Assembly: GCA_009760855.2 (NCBI GenBank)
Contig: WPIO01000015.1
Coordinates: 3,732,001 to 3,796,000 of the forward strand
Source of the DNA: Cristatella mucedo
Taxonomy: Eukaryota > Bryozoa > Phylactolaemata > Cristatellidae
Length of the DNA: 64,000 nt
Reading direction: 5' to 3'
In this document: positions 35,099 to 44,746 of the stretch, in pieces
Position numbering within the stretch: position 1 is the stretch's first letter
Layout of the letters: each line of letters opens with the position of its first letter
Notes under the pieces: generated by a model
The model's input: the letters and a program-made list of their open reading frames with translations, nothing else
Told to the model about the DNA's origin: nothing
The model's database searches: none
Made by a program: the position numbers and the translations under genes

Positions 35099-35230
35099 GT
35101 ACGCCGCAGCTATGGCTGCTGCCACCGCTGCCGCTAGTGGAGTGGTTTCGGTCGGCGGCAGGGACCTCGACTGCAGCTCGTGGGCTGACCGCTGATTGCC
35201 CGCCGGCCTCACGCTCACCTTCCGTTGCAG

Positions 35231-35530
35231 CTCGGGTCTCGAGGCTGCTCAGCAAGCCTAGCGTCGCCTCTGGATCAGTCCGGGGCATCAGTCCCGTTAG
35301 GAAGTCGCCACAGCAGCAGCAGTCGCGCGAGGATGCAGGTGGCGTCAGACTGCCTCCGCCACCACCGCCAGTCGAGCCCGACAGCGTGAGCACCACCGCC
35401 AAGCGATCTGCCTGGGGATCGCAGTCCAGCCTTGCTGCCGCCAGCGTCGCTGGCTCGGCATTGGTGACAGTGCCACCTGCGAGTGGACACACTGCCGCAG
35501 CGGCAGCCGTGGCAGCAATCGACGGACAGA
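35231..35530 (+). CDS. Large gene, exon 7
   Basis: Acceptor 'cacgctcaccttccgttgcag', donor CAGA|GTAGTG (alternatively GCAG|GTTGGG at 35,539), phase 1 to 1, 100 codons. Starts with a basic/hydrophobic motif (RVSRLLSKPSVASGSVRG), then four consecutive Gln codons, a seven-proline run (RLPPPPPPPVEPDS) that could bind SH3/WW-type domains, and an Ala-rich end. Confidence 0.65.
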
Positions 35531-35640
35531 GTAGTGCAGGTTGGGCTCGACTGGCCATGCATCGGGCTGCTTTTGAACTAGTCGATTTCGCTTTCAGTGG
35601 CTCTCACCGGCACCTTGCTGCAGCAATCTTTCCTACGCTG

Positions 35641-35677
35641 CGGAGGGGGGAGGGGGAAGGGGGAGGGGCGGGCAGGT
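35641..35677 (+). repeat. G-quadruplex-type G tract
   Basis: Five runs of 3-6 G separated by one or two bases, on the sense strand of intron 7 about 110 nt after the donor. Confidence 0.8.
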
Positions 35678-36067
35678 ATTCTTGCTGTCACGTGGAATTT
35701 CGTGCGTGTAGAGTACTCTCGGTCTGCTACTTTAGACTAGTGCATCTTTCGCGACCGCTCGGCTTCTCGTGCGATGAGCATGCTCCGTGATTCCTGTCAT
35801 TGGCGCTTGTCGCCCCCTCTCTCATTTCATCTTCATCTGTGCCTGCCATGTCAAATGGATTCATTGATTGATTCATCAATTCACTGACGGCTGATTTGAT
35901 AGCCTATTGTAGGTAGGAGCAGAAAAGCTGCCGTAGCTCCAATCACGGTCCGATTGCCGTCGACACTAAAGAATAGCGAACAGCAGGACTCAAACCCATC
36001 ACACTGTTCATCAAGTGCAAGCCTAGTTTCCTCTTTCTTTCTCTCCGTCTCTCTCTGCCTGTTTGTA

Positions 36068-36560
36068 ATAATAGTAATAATGCACTTGATAAAGTGCCCT
36101 CAGAGAACTCAGTCTCTCTGTAGGCGCTTTACATTTGCTGCTAATGGAAATGCAATTGAATGGTGAGTAAAGTCATGCTTGACAAACAAACAAAATGAAT
36201 GACATGGTTAAGGGTGACATGCACAGGGTCAGCATGCAAATGTGGTTAGTGGCAGCATGCACAGTGTCAGCACGCATAAGCACATCAAGGACGAATCACA
36301 GGGACCCACCAAATGCTGTGCTAAATAGGTGTGTTTTTAAGGTCTTTTTAAATGTGGTCAAGTCAGAGGATGTTCTGACGCAGGTCGGGAGGGAGTTCCA
36401 GTCTTTGGGAGTATACGAACTAAATGCACGGTCTCCAAAGGATTTGAGGTTTGTACGAGGTATTTGTAGACTGTTGGATTCCGAAAAGTGGGTGGTACGA
36501 TGATTGTCCAGATGGGGGAGTATATCTGAGAGATAGTCTGTCTGTCTCTGTCTGTCTGAG
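36068..36560 (-). mobile_element. L2 LINE 3' part, inverted, in intron 7
   Basis: Near-consensus tail complement, a full 3' UTR, and a minus-strand frame (36,296-36,661) with the C-terminal blocks NLKSFGDRAFSSYTPKDW and the final FGGSL stop. One of the younger copies. Confidence 0.8.
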
Positions 36561-36952
36561 CAAAGTCTGCCAGAATAGCTTGCATCGTTCACTGAGGCAG
36601 ATGCTGAATAGCAGTAGCTAAGTTGTCTGTCGAGACGAGTGGCAAGGCTTGTGGAGTGCACAAGTGCAGCAGCAGCAGCAGCTCTCTTGGGTGCTTTCCT
36701 TTCATCAACTGTCTGACATTTACTTGCCCGGTGCCGACCATCGTCTGCTCAAAGCGACATAGACAATGATTCGGCTTGCTGAGGCTAGTTTGCATTTGCA
36801 TTTTAATTCTGTATTTCGATCGAGTCCAATTGGCTAGCAGCCCCAGCCTTCGTCAGCCGAACTGGGAAGTCCATGCTGTCGTCTGACCTGCGTGGACATT
36901 GCCCTTTGCGCGATCGACCTTACCTTATGTCAAGCTCGATCGCGGGTTCCAG

Positions 36953-38182
36953 GTCTCTCGACGACGGCCGCGACGTCGCCGAGGGTAGCCGAAGGGAGCT
37001 CACTCGAGCTCCGGCAGGATGCGAAGGGAGCCGCCGTCGACGCCCGGTCGAGTCGCCGTGCGAGCGACGCCGACCGAGGCGCTCCTCTGCAGCATCGTCG
37101 GCCGAGCGACGGATCCGTGCCACGTCCGGATGTAGCGGCCTCCGTGGCAGTCTCTGCTGTCAATGCTGCTGCTGTCAGCAAAGACGAAGTGTCGACTGTT
37201 GCGACCGGCAGACCTGGTGGCGAGCCGCCGCCGGAGGCAGGCGCTACGGAGATAGCTGCGTCAGTGGTTGCGGTGGCTTCGGCAGACGTCAGCGTGGGCT
37301 TGCGCGATGTGCCGCCACCGAAGCAGCAGCCGGAGGAGGATACGCAAGATGCCCAGCCGCTTCCGGGAAGGCAGGGCAAGGTGGCGCGCAAGAGCCTCCG
37401 AGTTATAGCGGGCAACCTGAACGCCTTTCGGCGCCTCAGCCTGGCTCCCCCACCGGCGACGGCAGTCGATCAGGCAGCTCCGTCCGGGTCCAGAGTCGTG
37501 GCCGCTGCCGCCGGCAGTACCAAGGACAGGAGCGGGGGCGCAAACATCTCCGAGAATGCTGTCGCTGACCCGAAAAACGCCGAAACAGCGGGGCAAGCTT
37601 TGCAGCGAGCCAGTCTCGGAGCCGGAGGCAGCCGAGGCGATCTGAGCCCGGCTGACCGGGGTTCAGTCGTCGGCCGAGATATGCTACGCCCCGGAAATGA
37701 CGAGGCAAAGCCGCCAGGAGCAGACAGCAAGGCCGACGGCGCTGGCGCAAGCGTGCAGCTCAGCGGCGGGACAACGGCCGCCGGTGAATCTGATCGAGTA
37801 GGAGCGGCGAAGCCGCTTGGCTCAGAAGACGGGGCCTATGACAGCCATGAGACAGCTGAGCTCGGCGTGCCGCATACGGCCGCCGCGGAGGCTTCCGACG
37901 GTGGTGTCGCCAACAAGGGCAAGGATGTCCCCGCAGCGGCCGCCACCGGTAAGACGTCGGCGGCGGCCGGCCCGAAGAAGATGGGCAGATTCCAAGCGGC
38001 AGTCAAAGCTGCCTCTGAAGCTTCAACCACGGCGCCGGATCGGAAGCAGCAGCAGCAGCAGCAGGCTGGCGACGGCTCGAAGGCGGATATAGCAGAGGTC
38101 GCGGCTGGCCGAGCTCAGCCGGCGCGCCGACCATCGCGGGCCACTGCGAGGAATCAGCTTGCTGGAAACTCGACGGCTGCCG
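36953..38182 (+). CDS. Large gene, exon 8, the largest exon of chain 1
   Basis: Acceptor 'atcgcgggttccag', donor GCCG|GTAAGC, phase 1 to 1, 410 codons. Ala/Gly/Asp/Ser-rich and low complexity. Recognisable points: a basic cluster near the start (SSRRASDADRG), the motif VARKSLRVIAGNLNAFRR (37,381-37,434), PKKMGRFQAAVKAASE (about 37,972-38,020), a run of seven Gln codons (38,045-38,065) and a basic end (ARRPSRATARNQ). No domain or membrane segment seen. Overlapping long frames on the opposite strand and in frame 3 are GC shadows. Confidence 0.75.
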
Positions 38183-38690
38183 GTAAGCGAAAGCCACCGT
38201 CGCCGGCTTTCTTCTCACGGCTTCGAAAGAAATGCTATCACTTCGTCTCGTTGGATGTGAGCTAAATTATTTGCTTTAATTAGTAGCTTAGCTAGTTGAA
38301 GCTTTTTTCCTTTGCTTAGCTAGTTAAAGCTTAGCAGCCGACGGTTCTCGGATTTGCGCGCCAGTCGCGCCATACCATACGCGCAAGTTCGTCAAGGCGT
38401 AGAGCGGTACCATCGAGAACCTTTTGGCACTGAGCTGCTGTGGAAAAAGCTTAAGCTGCCATTTCCTGTGCGGCATGTTACACAATTTGCTGGTTCACGG
38501 CTATGCTGAGAGCACTGAGTGAGACCAATGTGAAGATCTGTCGAGACAACTGTGAGACGCACAGCTAACTTGTTTTTAGTTTTCCGAATGGCTAAGGACT
38601 CGTAGCTTCATACGTTTCGAGCATGAACGCACATATGATCTTGCGTTCCAGTTGGGGGCAGAGAGCAATAAAAAGGTAGAGAAGAAGGAT

Positions 38691-38710
38691 GAGAGAGAGA
38701 GGGAGAGAGG

Positions 38711-38798
<88 letters not shown>

Positions 38799-38801
38799 TA
38801 G
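38691..38801. repeat. (GA)n microsatellite
   Basis: About 110 bp of nearly pure GA with GATA at the end. Confidence 0.95.
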
Positions 38802-39469
38802 AGGGAGGAGAGTGGGAGGGAGAGTCAGGTAGAAAGCAAAAGCGTGGCTGTGGTAGGGAAACTCTGATGGGCTATAGCTTAAAATATGGGTGTTTTTGGA
38901 ATTCCAGTTGTATCCTACCTATGTAGTTGTAAGTTAGCGCTTCGGCAGCAATTTAACCACAGTAAAACGTATTCTTTTTAATGTGTAGGCCGCCTTTCAG
39001 CTAGCACAGGCACTTTCGAGAGGCCACCCAGATGAGCAGCTGCACTTAATAGTTTGCCGATGGCTCGGTTCTCGTGAACTTTCAGCCTGCGATCGGTGAA
39101 GTTATCAGCCTTGAGCCGCTGCTCAGTTGTTGCCACATGCAGTAGCCCTTGCAGTCTTTTAGCTATTTTACTGGTTGCGGCCTAAGAGTCACTTGTAAGC
39201 TCACTGTAAATCGGGCGCTTTTAGTTCATGCACTTGGCCAATATGAGACAAACGCTACAGGGTTTGGTTTTGACTCGGCTGCTGGTCCGAAAAAGGTGCA
39301 GACTTTGACATGGAGCTCCTTTTTGTCGTAGTGCAATGCATATACGGTCTTAGGCTCGGCCTGAACATGTAAGTGTAATCTCAAAAATCCATAGGACAAA
39401 TTATCTCACGTCATGCAGGTAACGTCTGGTACCGGTACACAGGTAACGGTATACTGGTATGCACATGAA

Positions 39470-39496
39470 TTATATATATATATATCTCTCTCTCTC

Positions 39497-39546
<50 letters not shown>
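39470..39546. repeat. Compound (TA)n(CT)n(TA)n(TG)n microsatellite at SINE tail
   Basis: Directly adjoins the 3' end of the inverted family-A SINE at 39.55 kb, as at 1.8 and 3.5 kb. Confidence 0.95.
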
Positions 39547-39547
<1 letters not shown>

Positions 39548-39552
39548 TTAAT

Positions 39553-39670
39553 TTGTATAGTGCCCTAAGAGAACTTAGTTCTCTTCAGGCGCTTTACATA
39601 CTTCACGAGGCTCGAGCCCACGACCTAGGTCAAACCTTGGTCGAGGCGAGCACCTCGGCCAAGCCAGCAT
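39553..39670 (-). mobile_element. Family-A SINE, inverted, in intron 8
   Basis: 'tagtgccctaagagaactta' and 'ctcttcaggcgctttacata' (tail complement), then 'ggctcgagcccacgaccta' (B box complement) and the head complement 'ggtcgaggcgagcacctcgg'. Confidence 0.7.
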
Positions 39671-40088
39671 GCAATTGATTCAGTACAGGGTGATAATCAA
39701 TGTTCCGAGTGTTTGCTTTTTGTGCTTTGCCATGCTTGCTTAAGCGTGATACATTGCTTAGGCAGGATGTCTTGGTTGCCTATTGCGAAGTGAGTCGTTA
39801 AACACCTGTATAGAGACTTGGCAATTTCCGTGCACTGTTTAAAAGAAATTTTTCCCCATACTGCAGTCATTTCTGATTCGTTTTGTTCATGGCATTATTT
39901 TTTGTACGAGTGCGATAGTGTTTCACACTTCCTAATCCTGGTTCGCGACCAACGCTGCTGAGCGCTTTAGCTGTGCGTGAGCTTGGTTTAGAAAGCCTCT
40001 TCTAGAAGCTGCATTGCATACCTACATACTGCACTCGTTGTGGAAATAGCGTTTGACCAATTGCCTACTCGATATGTCTTAGGCACAG

Positions 40089-40235
40089 AGGTCAAAACGC
40101 TCAAAGAGAGGGAATTGCAGCGGCTTAACAATCGAAACGCCGTAGATGGTCTAGCGGAAATGGCAGCAGAGGAAGAGGACCAAGAGCAGAAGCAGTCGAC
40201 GTCTGCCGTGGAGGCGATATCGATTTCTGCTGGTG
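40089..40235 (+). CDS. Large gene, exon 9: charged coiled-coil segment
   Basis: Acceptor 'gtcttaggcacag', donor GGTG|GTAACC (or three bases earlier), phase 1 to 1, 49 codons. Reads EVKTLKERELQRLNNRNAVD then an acidic stretch (MAAEEEDQEQKQ). The heptad-like spacing of Leu and charged residues suggests a short coiled coil. Confidence 0.6.
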
Positions 40236-40388
40236 GTAACCGCTCGTCAGCTGATGTTCACGCTACTGTCCGAGTCGCCTCTTCTCTTGCCACCAGAGCA
40301 TGGCCTTCACATGCTGCCGTCACTCGCCTTTTTCCGTCAGCTTTTCTCTGCTTGTATTCCTCGTACCTTTTTCTCTCGACTATCTCTT

Positions 40389-40447
40389 CTTTATATATAA
40401 ATATATACATATACATGTATACACACACATATATATACACACTATGC

Positions 40448-40498
<51 letters not shown>

Positions 40499-40604
40499 CA
40501 TAAACATACTGAACACCCTTCGCACCCACGCCTGCACGCACGCACCCACGCCTGCACGCACGCACCCAGGCACGCACGCACGCACCCAGGCACGCGTGCA
40601 CAAT
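40389..40604. repeat. (TA)n microsatellite followed by a CGCACCCACGCCTGCA minisatellite
   Basis: 40,389-40,496 is TA/CA repeat; 40,516-40,604 holds about four 20-bp units of 'cgcacccacgcctgcacgca' and its 'cgcacccaggcacgca' variant. All within intron 9. Confidence 0.9.
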
Positions 40605-40769
40605 CTCTTTCTCGTCCCCTTGCTCTTCTTGTTATGCTAACGTGCTTCTTTTTAACCTCAGTGCCTATCTTCCGGATCAATAATGAGGTCGATCTCTTTA
40701 TTTCAGCTGCATCCTGTAGTATGGTTTTTAAATTTCAGATGTGCTCAGTGTACAATCGCTGGTTCATAG

Positions 40770-40890
40770 CACCACCAAAAGAACACTGAGGGTTGTGGGT
40801 TCGAGTCTTGTAGCTAGATCCTTCCTTTATGCTCCTCTGCAAGTGGGTAGAGAGATAGTCGTCAAGGCTCATCTGCTGCTACATGACTGA
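40770..40890 (+). mobile_element. Family-B SINE, partial
   Basis: 'gggttgtgggttcgagtctt' (B box) followed by 'gtcgtcaaggctcatctgct' of the family-B body. Confidence 0.55.
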
Positions 40891-40977
40891 GGCTGCCCAA
40901 TCATCGGGTCTTTACTGTTCTATTTCGTGGGTGTGCGCTTGCAATGGCTCCAATGCAGTGTACAATCTATGTTGCAG

Positions 40978-41346
40978 GAACGTCGCCGGACGTCGCCGCC
41001 ACCATGCTAGCCGAGCATGCCGCCGAGACTCGCCCTCAGCCTTCGACTTCGCTTGCCGCCACTGCCTCGGATATGCAGCAACAGGAGGCGGACGACGAGT
41101 TTGACCTCAAAGCGCTTCCGGCGCCGTCGACGCAGAAGCAGCAGCCGGCGCTGCAGCAGTCGGCTTCATCATTCGTTACCAGCCAGACCTCCCTCTCGTC
41201 GTCTGCCACGTCGAAATCCAAATTCGGCCTGTTCGGCTTCCTGCGCCGTCGCAAGGAAGCCGAAGAGCAGCGCAAGCTGGAGGAAGCAACGAAGAAGGCG
41301 GAAGAGGAGGAGCGTCGCCGAGCAGCCGAGGCCGCCGCCAAAGCCG
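40978..41346 (+). CDS. Large gene, exon 10: motif plus long charged helix
   Basis: Acceptor 'caatctatgttgcag', donor GCCG|GTGAGC, phase 1 to 1, 123 codons. The first half is Ala/Gln/Ser-rich. The second half has the motif KSKFGLFGFLRRRKEAEE followed by about 30 residues of alternating Lys/Arg and Glu (RKLEEATKKAEEEERRRAAE), predicted to be a continuous charged alpha helix or coiled coil. The junction with exon 11 gives ...AAAKA-G-LSPQEEL, so the charged helix leads straight into the duplicated helical module. Confidence 0.75.
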
Positions 41347-41654
41347 GTGAGCTGCCGTCATATTGACCTGCTTCCGGCCCCGCTTTAATGGCTCGCATCG
41401 GCGGCAGCTGCCCGCAGTCGAGCAGGGAGGGCGAGGGTGTGCGGTGGGGCTTCACGGCAGAGGCCGGAGGCCGGAGGATGTGGCAACTGAGACGCTCACG
41501 ACAGACAAGCCTAGCTGGGGATTTTTGCACCAGCTGGAATCGCGTTTACATCCTCTCCCAGCAGTCCTTCTTATGGGTGGGGATGGTGGGCAAAACCTAT
41601 GGCTGCCCACCGTAGCATTTATTGTAAACATGTGCCTGACTAATGGTAAAATAC

Positions 41655-41828
41655 GGTGAGCCGTGATGGCACACTAGGTAAGACGGTTGCTTTCATGACC
41701 TCTGTCCAGAGGTTGTGGGTTCGATTTCGGCGGTGGGCGATCCTTTATCACCATTGCAAGCGGTGGTGATAGCCATCAAGGCTCATCTGTCGCTATACAA
41801 AAACAGGCTGTTTAAACAGCTAGGATTC
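41655..41828 (+). mobile_element. Family-B SINE in intron 10
   Basis: 'ggttgtgggttcgatttcgg' (B box), 'ggcggtgggcgatcctttat', 'gtggtgatagccatcaaggc', then 'tcgctatacaaaaacaggct'. It ends in the perfect palindrome GCTGTTTAAACAGC. Confidence 0.7.
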
Positions 41829-41829
41829 C

Positions 41830-42835
41830 TTTACCCTCCTTTCTAAAAACGGCAGCTGTTCTCAGAGGCTGTTTAACGAGCGGCTAAATAAGTCGTTAGA
41901 CTGTAACCGAGTTCCTGGGGTCAAAGGCTATTTCCCGCCAAACCCCGCCATACTCCGGCCATGCTGCCGCTCGCCATGCCACCGAGCTAGGGTAAGACGA
42001 GCGGCCGTCCGGTTAAACCTCTATATTAACGCATGCGCCAAAAACAACAGGTGAACTAAACAAGTCTACAGGGAGGGTCCTATACACAGTACACTACGGG
42101 GGCGCAAGACGACGCAGCAAGCGCGAACAAACGTGTTAGTTGGGGTCAGTCGGCTTCTGCAGTCCTGTCGTTGTACCGACTCCGAATCCAACAGTACGAG
42201 CGTACGCCGTCCAAAACCCGGCTGGCTGAGTAACTGCTTGGCTAGTCCGAGTCGACAACTACCACAGCCGTAAGCTTCCACCGAAAGACGCCAACACACG
42301 GGGGGGGGGGTCACGAACACACTACACGGGGGGGGGGGACACAGTACAAACAAGTCAACAACGAGCGAGCTATCCAGCTCCGCTCGGGCCTTGGGTACTA
42401 GTTCCCTTGCGTGCGTGGCAGCATCGCCGGAGCACGCCTGCACGAATCCAGGTGCATAACTCGGCGAGACCGGGAGCCTCCAACACCACGACTTACTTGG
42501 CCAACTTCTCGTACCCAAGAGCCCCGGTGACTTAACGTCACCGCATACATCCGGCCGTGCCGTAGGTCCGACCCCGGCCTAGCCGGTGACCCTAACCCTC
42601 ACTAAAGCCGTCCGGTCCCAGCCAACCGAACCCAGCATGGGTACAAGACTACTCGTTAAAAGGCCTGCTCAAGTAAATGTAATTAGCTTTCGTCCAGTCT
42701 CTATTCTTCCAACATTTCTTTCAAAGAAACTTGAATGAAGGGGGCCTTTCAGCTGCGCGATTCGATCAGTTCATCAGAGCTTTCAAGCAAATTCAAATCA
42801 GGATTTAGCAGCGGCTATTCCCGTAAACTGCGCTG
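41830..42835 (+). mobile_element. L2 remnant split by a 789-bp insertion
   Basis: The left part (about 41,830-41,871) resembles the L2 'FKEAVVRPLL' codons; the right part (42,661-42,835) resumes at the same place and continues with 'tcgtccagtctctattcttc' (RPVSILP) and 'caaatcaggatttagcagcg'. The L2 sequence is interrupted at 41,872-42,660. Confidence 0.5.
41872..42660. mobile_element. Possible non-autonomous DNA element with TTTAACGAG terminal repeats
   Basis: The insert starts TTTAACGAG and ends CTCGTTAAA, a perfect 9-bp terminal inverted repeat. It is flanked by AGGCTG on the left and AGGCCTG on the right, which may be an imperfect target-site duplication made from the L2 sequence. Composition is unlike the surroundings: GC-rich, with two G11 runs (42,300-42,310 and 42,328-42,338). 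A 150-codon minus-strand frame inside has no recognisable motif. Confidence 0.4.
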
Positions 42836-43104
42836 CTTCAGGTTTACGGATACGTGGTAACGGCCACGCACGAAGTAAAAACAAAGGTCCGCAGCAGCGG
42901 AATTCGCCACCGAAATTCACTCAGTCGAGCAGCGATCGAGTTGTCCGATCGAGTTGACACCGGCTCTTTCTTCGACGGCTGCTCCTCCTTGCTGCTTGCT
43001 CGCTCGCTCACTGGTTCGGGGAAAGAGAGGTGGCGGATGGGGGAGGGCCCGAACTTGTGCGGCTCACGTGCATTTGCACGTCCGGCGCCGTCGCGTCGCT
43101 GCAG

Positions 43105-43292
43105 GCCTGAGCCCGCAGGAGGAGCTGCGGCTTCTCCTGCGCAATGCGAAATCCAAGGAGGACGCTCAGAAGATCGCTCAGGAGTTTCTCCTCCGGAAAA
43201 AGGTAGAAGAAGAGGCAAAGTTGAAGGGAGCCGCCGCAAAGTCTCAGCCGCAGGTGGACATGTTCCTGAAAGTGCAGCGGGCGCAGCAGCTG
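43105..43292 (+). CDS. Large gene, exon 11: second copy of the helical module
   Basis: Acceptor 'cgtcgcgtcgctgcag', donor CTG|GTAAGT, phase 1 to 0, 62 codons. Opens with LSPQEELRLLLRNAKSKEDA followed by QKIAQEFLLRKKVEEEAKL. Aligned to exon 2, 16 of the first 28 residues are identical, and in both exons the QEEL codons start exactly 11 nt after a phase-1 acceptor, which indicates duplication of an exon or its 5' part. Ends in VDMFLKVQRAQQL. Confidence 0.8.
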
Positions 43293-43673
43293 GTAAGTCC
43301 GTCTTCGCTCGCCGGCGCTCGCTTGCCCGCCGCGTCAGCGAGCGCCTAGCGCAAGCTTCAAATTTCCGGCCCGGCGTGAAGCAGTTGTGGCAGCATGAGC
43401 AGCCCATGTTGTTCTGCTCAGCTGCCACTGGGGAGCTGCGGTGCGCTGAGAGAACTGCAGTCAGTGCCGAGCCGGCAGTATTACCAGCTGCGACTGCAGC
43501 AGCAGTGGCGGCCATGGAATCGGCTAAGATCGCGCTCCTTCCGCGTTAGCACTCGCGTGCCTCAGCGGCGAGGTAGGCGCCCGCCGAGTTGCAGAGTCGG
43601 CCGCTGCCGGCCATTGCCATGCTGGCGCTGCCGCCTTGACCTGCTGCTACGAAATGCGTGTCCGCGCTTGCAG

Positions 43674-43784
43674 GCGTTGATGGAGGAGCAGAAAGTGATC
43701 CTGGCTGCTCGGCGAGACAAGGAGAACGAAGAAAGAGTCAAGGCGGGCTTGCTGCCGCTACCTCAGATCGATCTCAATGCCCCG
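43674..43784 (+). CDS. Large gene, exon 12: helical linker
   Basis: Acceptor 'tgtccgcgcttgcag', donor CCG|GTGAGA, phase 0 to 0, 37 codons. Reads ALMEEQKVILAARRDKENEE then RVKAGLLPLPQIDLNAP. The charged helix continues from exon 11, so exons 10-12 together could form one extended helix of more than 100 residues. Confidence 0.75.
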
Positions 43785-44021
43785 GTGAGATGTGCACAAA
43801 GCCGGCGGCGATCTGAACTTGCGAACGCTCAGCGTGAGGTGCGGCGCTCAGTTCGGCCACTTCTGATCGTGGGGTAGGGGTCGGGTAGGGCTGGGCAGCC
43901 GTGGCGGGTAGCAAATCTGCAGCTATTCGTCTTGGACACTCATCCTGAGCGTGTGTTGACGCGTCTGTGTCCTTGTGAGGAGGAAGGAATCGACAGCGAC
44001 GGTGCTTGCATCCTGTTTTAG

Positions 44022-44052
44022 ATCCCGTCTCTCGACACCGCATTCGACGCAG
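44022..44052 (+). CDS. Large gene, exon 13 (31-nt micro-exon)
   Basis: Acceptor 'ttgcatcctgttttag', donor GCAG|GTGAGA, phase 0 to 1, encoding IPSLDTAFDA. It exactly corrects the phase between exon 12 (ends phase 0) and exon 14 (starts phase 1), which supports it despite its size. Confidence 0.55.
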
Positions 44053-44142
44053 GTGAGAGCTCAGCAGAAGAGAGCTGAGGAATTGGCTTCAGCGCTGTGC
44101 AATAAATCCGGCATTCGCTATTCTTCGACTGATGGGCGGCAG

Positions 44143-44313
44143 TGGGGCTCGGCACATTTCGAGTCTTTGCGAGCCCTGTCTTTCGGCACTACAAGTGCAA
44201 AGACTCGGTTCGCTGCCTGGAGAGCGATCTCGTTATTTACCAGAAAAAAACCGGTCCTCGTGCTTGCGACGCACGAGCCAATCTGTACAATCTAGAGCAG
44301 GAGGTTGGCCCAC
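44143..44313 (+). CDS. Possible alternative exon
   Basis: Frame reading HYKCKDSVRCLESDLVIYQK then PRACDARANLYNLEQEVGPL, followed by a good donor CTG|GTGAGC. Composition is protein-like and Cys-containing, unlike the rest of the gene. Entry in phase 1 fits exon 13, but the phase-0 exit does not fit exon 14 (phase 1), so it would need another partner. Could be a decayed or foreign exon. Confidence 0.25.
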
Positions 44314-44696
44314 TGGTGAGCTGGGCACAAGTTGCCTGGCTCGACGTATGGGAATCATCCACACTGTGAGAAGCTGGGAAATCGATGACACATGATCTTG
44401 GCGGCAATTCCATGTCAGCTAAAAAGGAGAGAATATTCATTTAGAGCCGTGAGAAGGGGACTGATAATTTCAAGCAAACGGAGTTTTTTGACAGTGGCGA
44501 CACGGGCGTATTCGAAGCTTAGAGGGACTGAACCGAAGAATCCAGTGGGGTGTGGTACAATCTCCAGTAGCTGTGCTGTTGCTGACTGCAACATGGGTAC
44601 AATCTAAAATATCTACACGAGACACGTGTACAGATTTATGTACACAATAAGATGATTTATTCAGCATACATGTGTGTGTATATACATATGAGCAGA

Positions 44697-44746
44697 GAGT
44701 AGGGAGAGAGAGAGAGAGTAGGGAGAGAGAGAGAGAGAGACACACA
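44697..44746. repeat. (GA)n(CA)n microsatellite
   Basis: Short purine repeat with a local duplication 'gtagggagagagagagag', within intron 13. Confidence 0.9.

Larger units (their letters stand above)
38183..40088. other. Intron 8 with repeats
   Basis: Holds a direct repeat 'gcttagctagtt(g/a)aagctt' (38,286 and 38,316), a GA microsatellite (38,691-38,801), a compound TA/CT/TG repeat (39,470-39,546) and a SINE. If the donor at 38,183 is skipped, the frame runs on to a TAA at 38,265, adding a basic end (FFSRLRKKCYHF). Confidence 0.5.

Noticed and set aside
34776-35558. 260-codon minus-strand frame
   Set aside because: GC shadow of exons 6 and 7; composition is the predictable complement and no start or splice context is present.
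40498-40680. Arg/Cys-rich frames over the 40.5-kb minisatellite
   Set aside because: Arise from the repeated 20-bp unit.
42066-42518. 150-codon minus-strand frame inside the 789-bp insert
   Set aside because: No transposase, integrase or other recognisable motif; the Pro run comes from the G11 tracts.
42585-42603. Telomere-like 'gaccctaaccctcac'
   Set aside because: Only two imperfect units; no telomeric array.
41855-42667. hAT-type ends beginning CAG for the 789-bp insert
   Set aside because: Extending the ends to CAGAGGCTG/CAGGCCT uses bases that belong to the L2 host sequence, and no 8-bp target duplication flanks them.
42844-43515. Opposed frames of 223 and 231 codons on both strands around exon 11
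   Set aside because: Both cover intron sequence and run through well-formed splice sites; only the 43,105-43,292 part fits the duplicated module.
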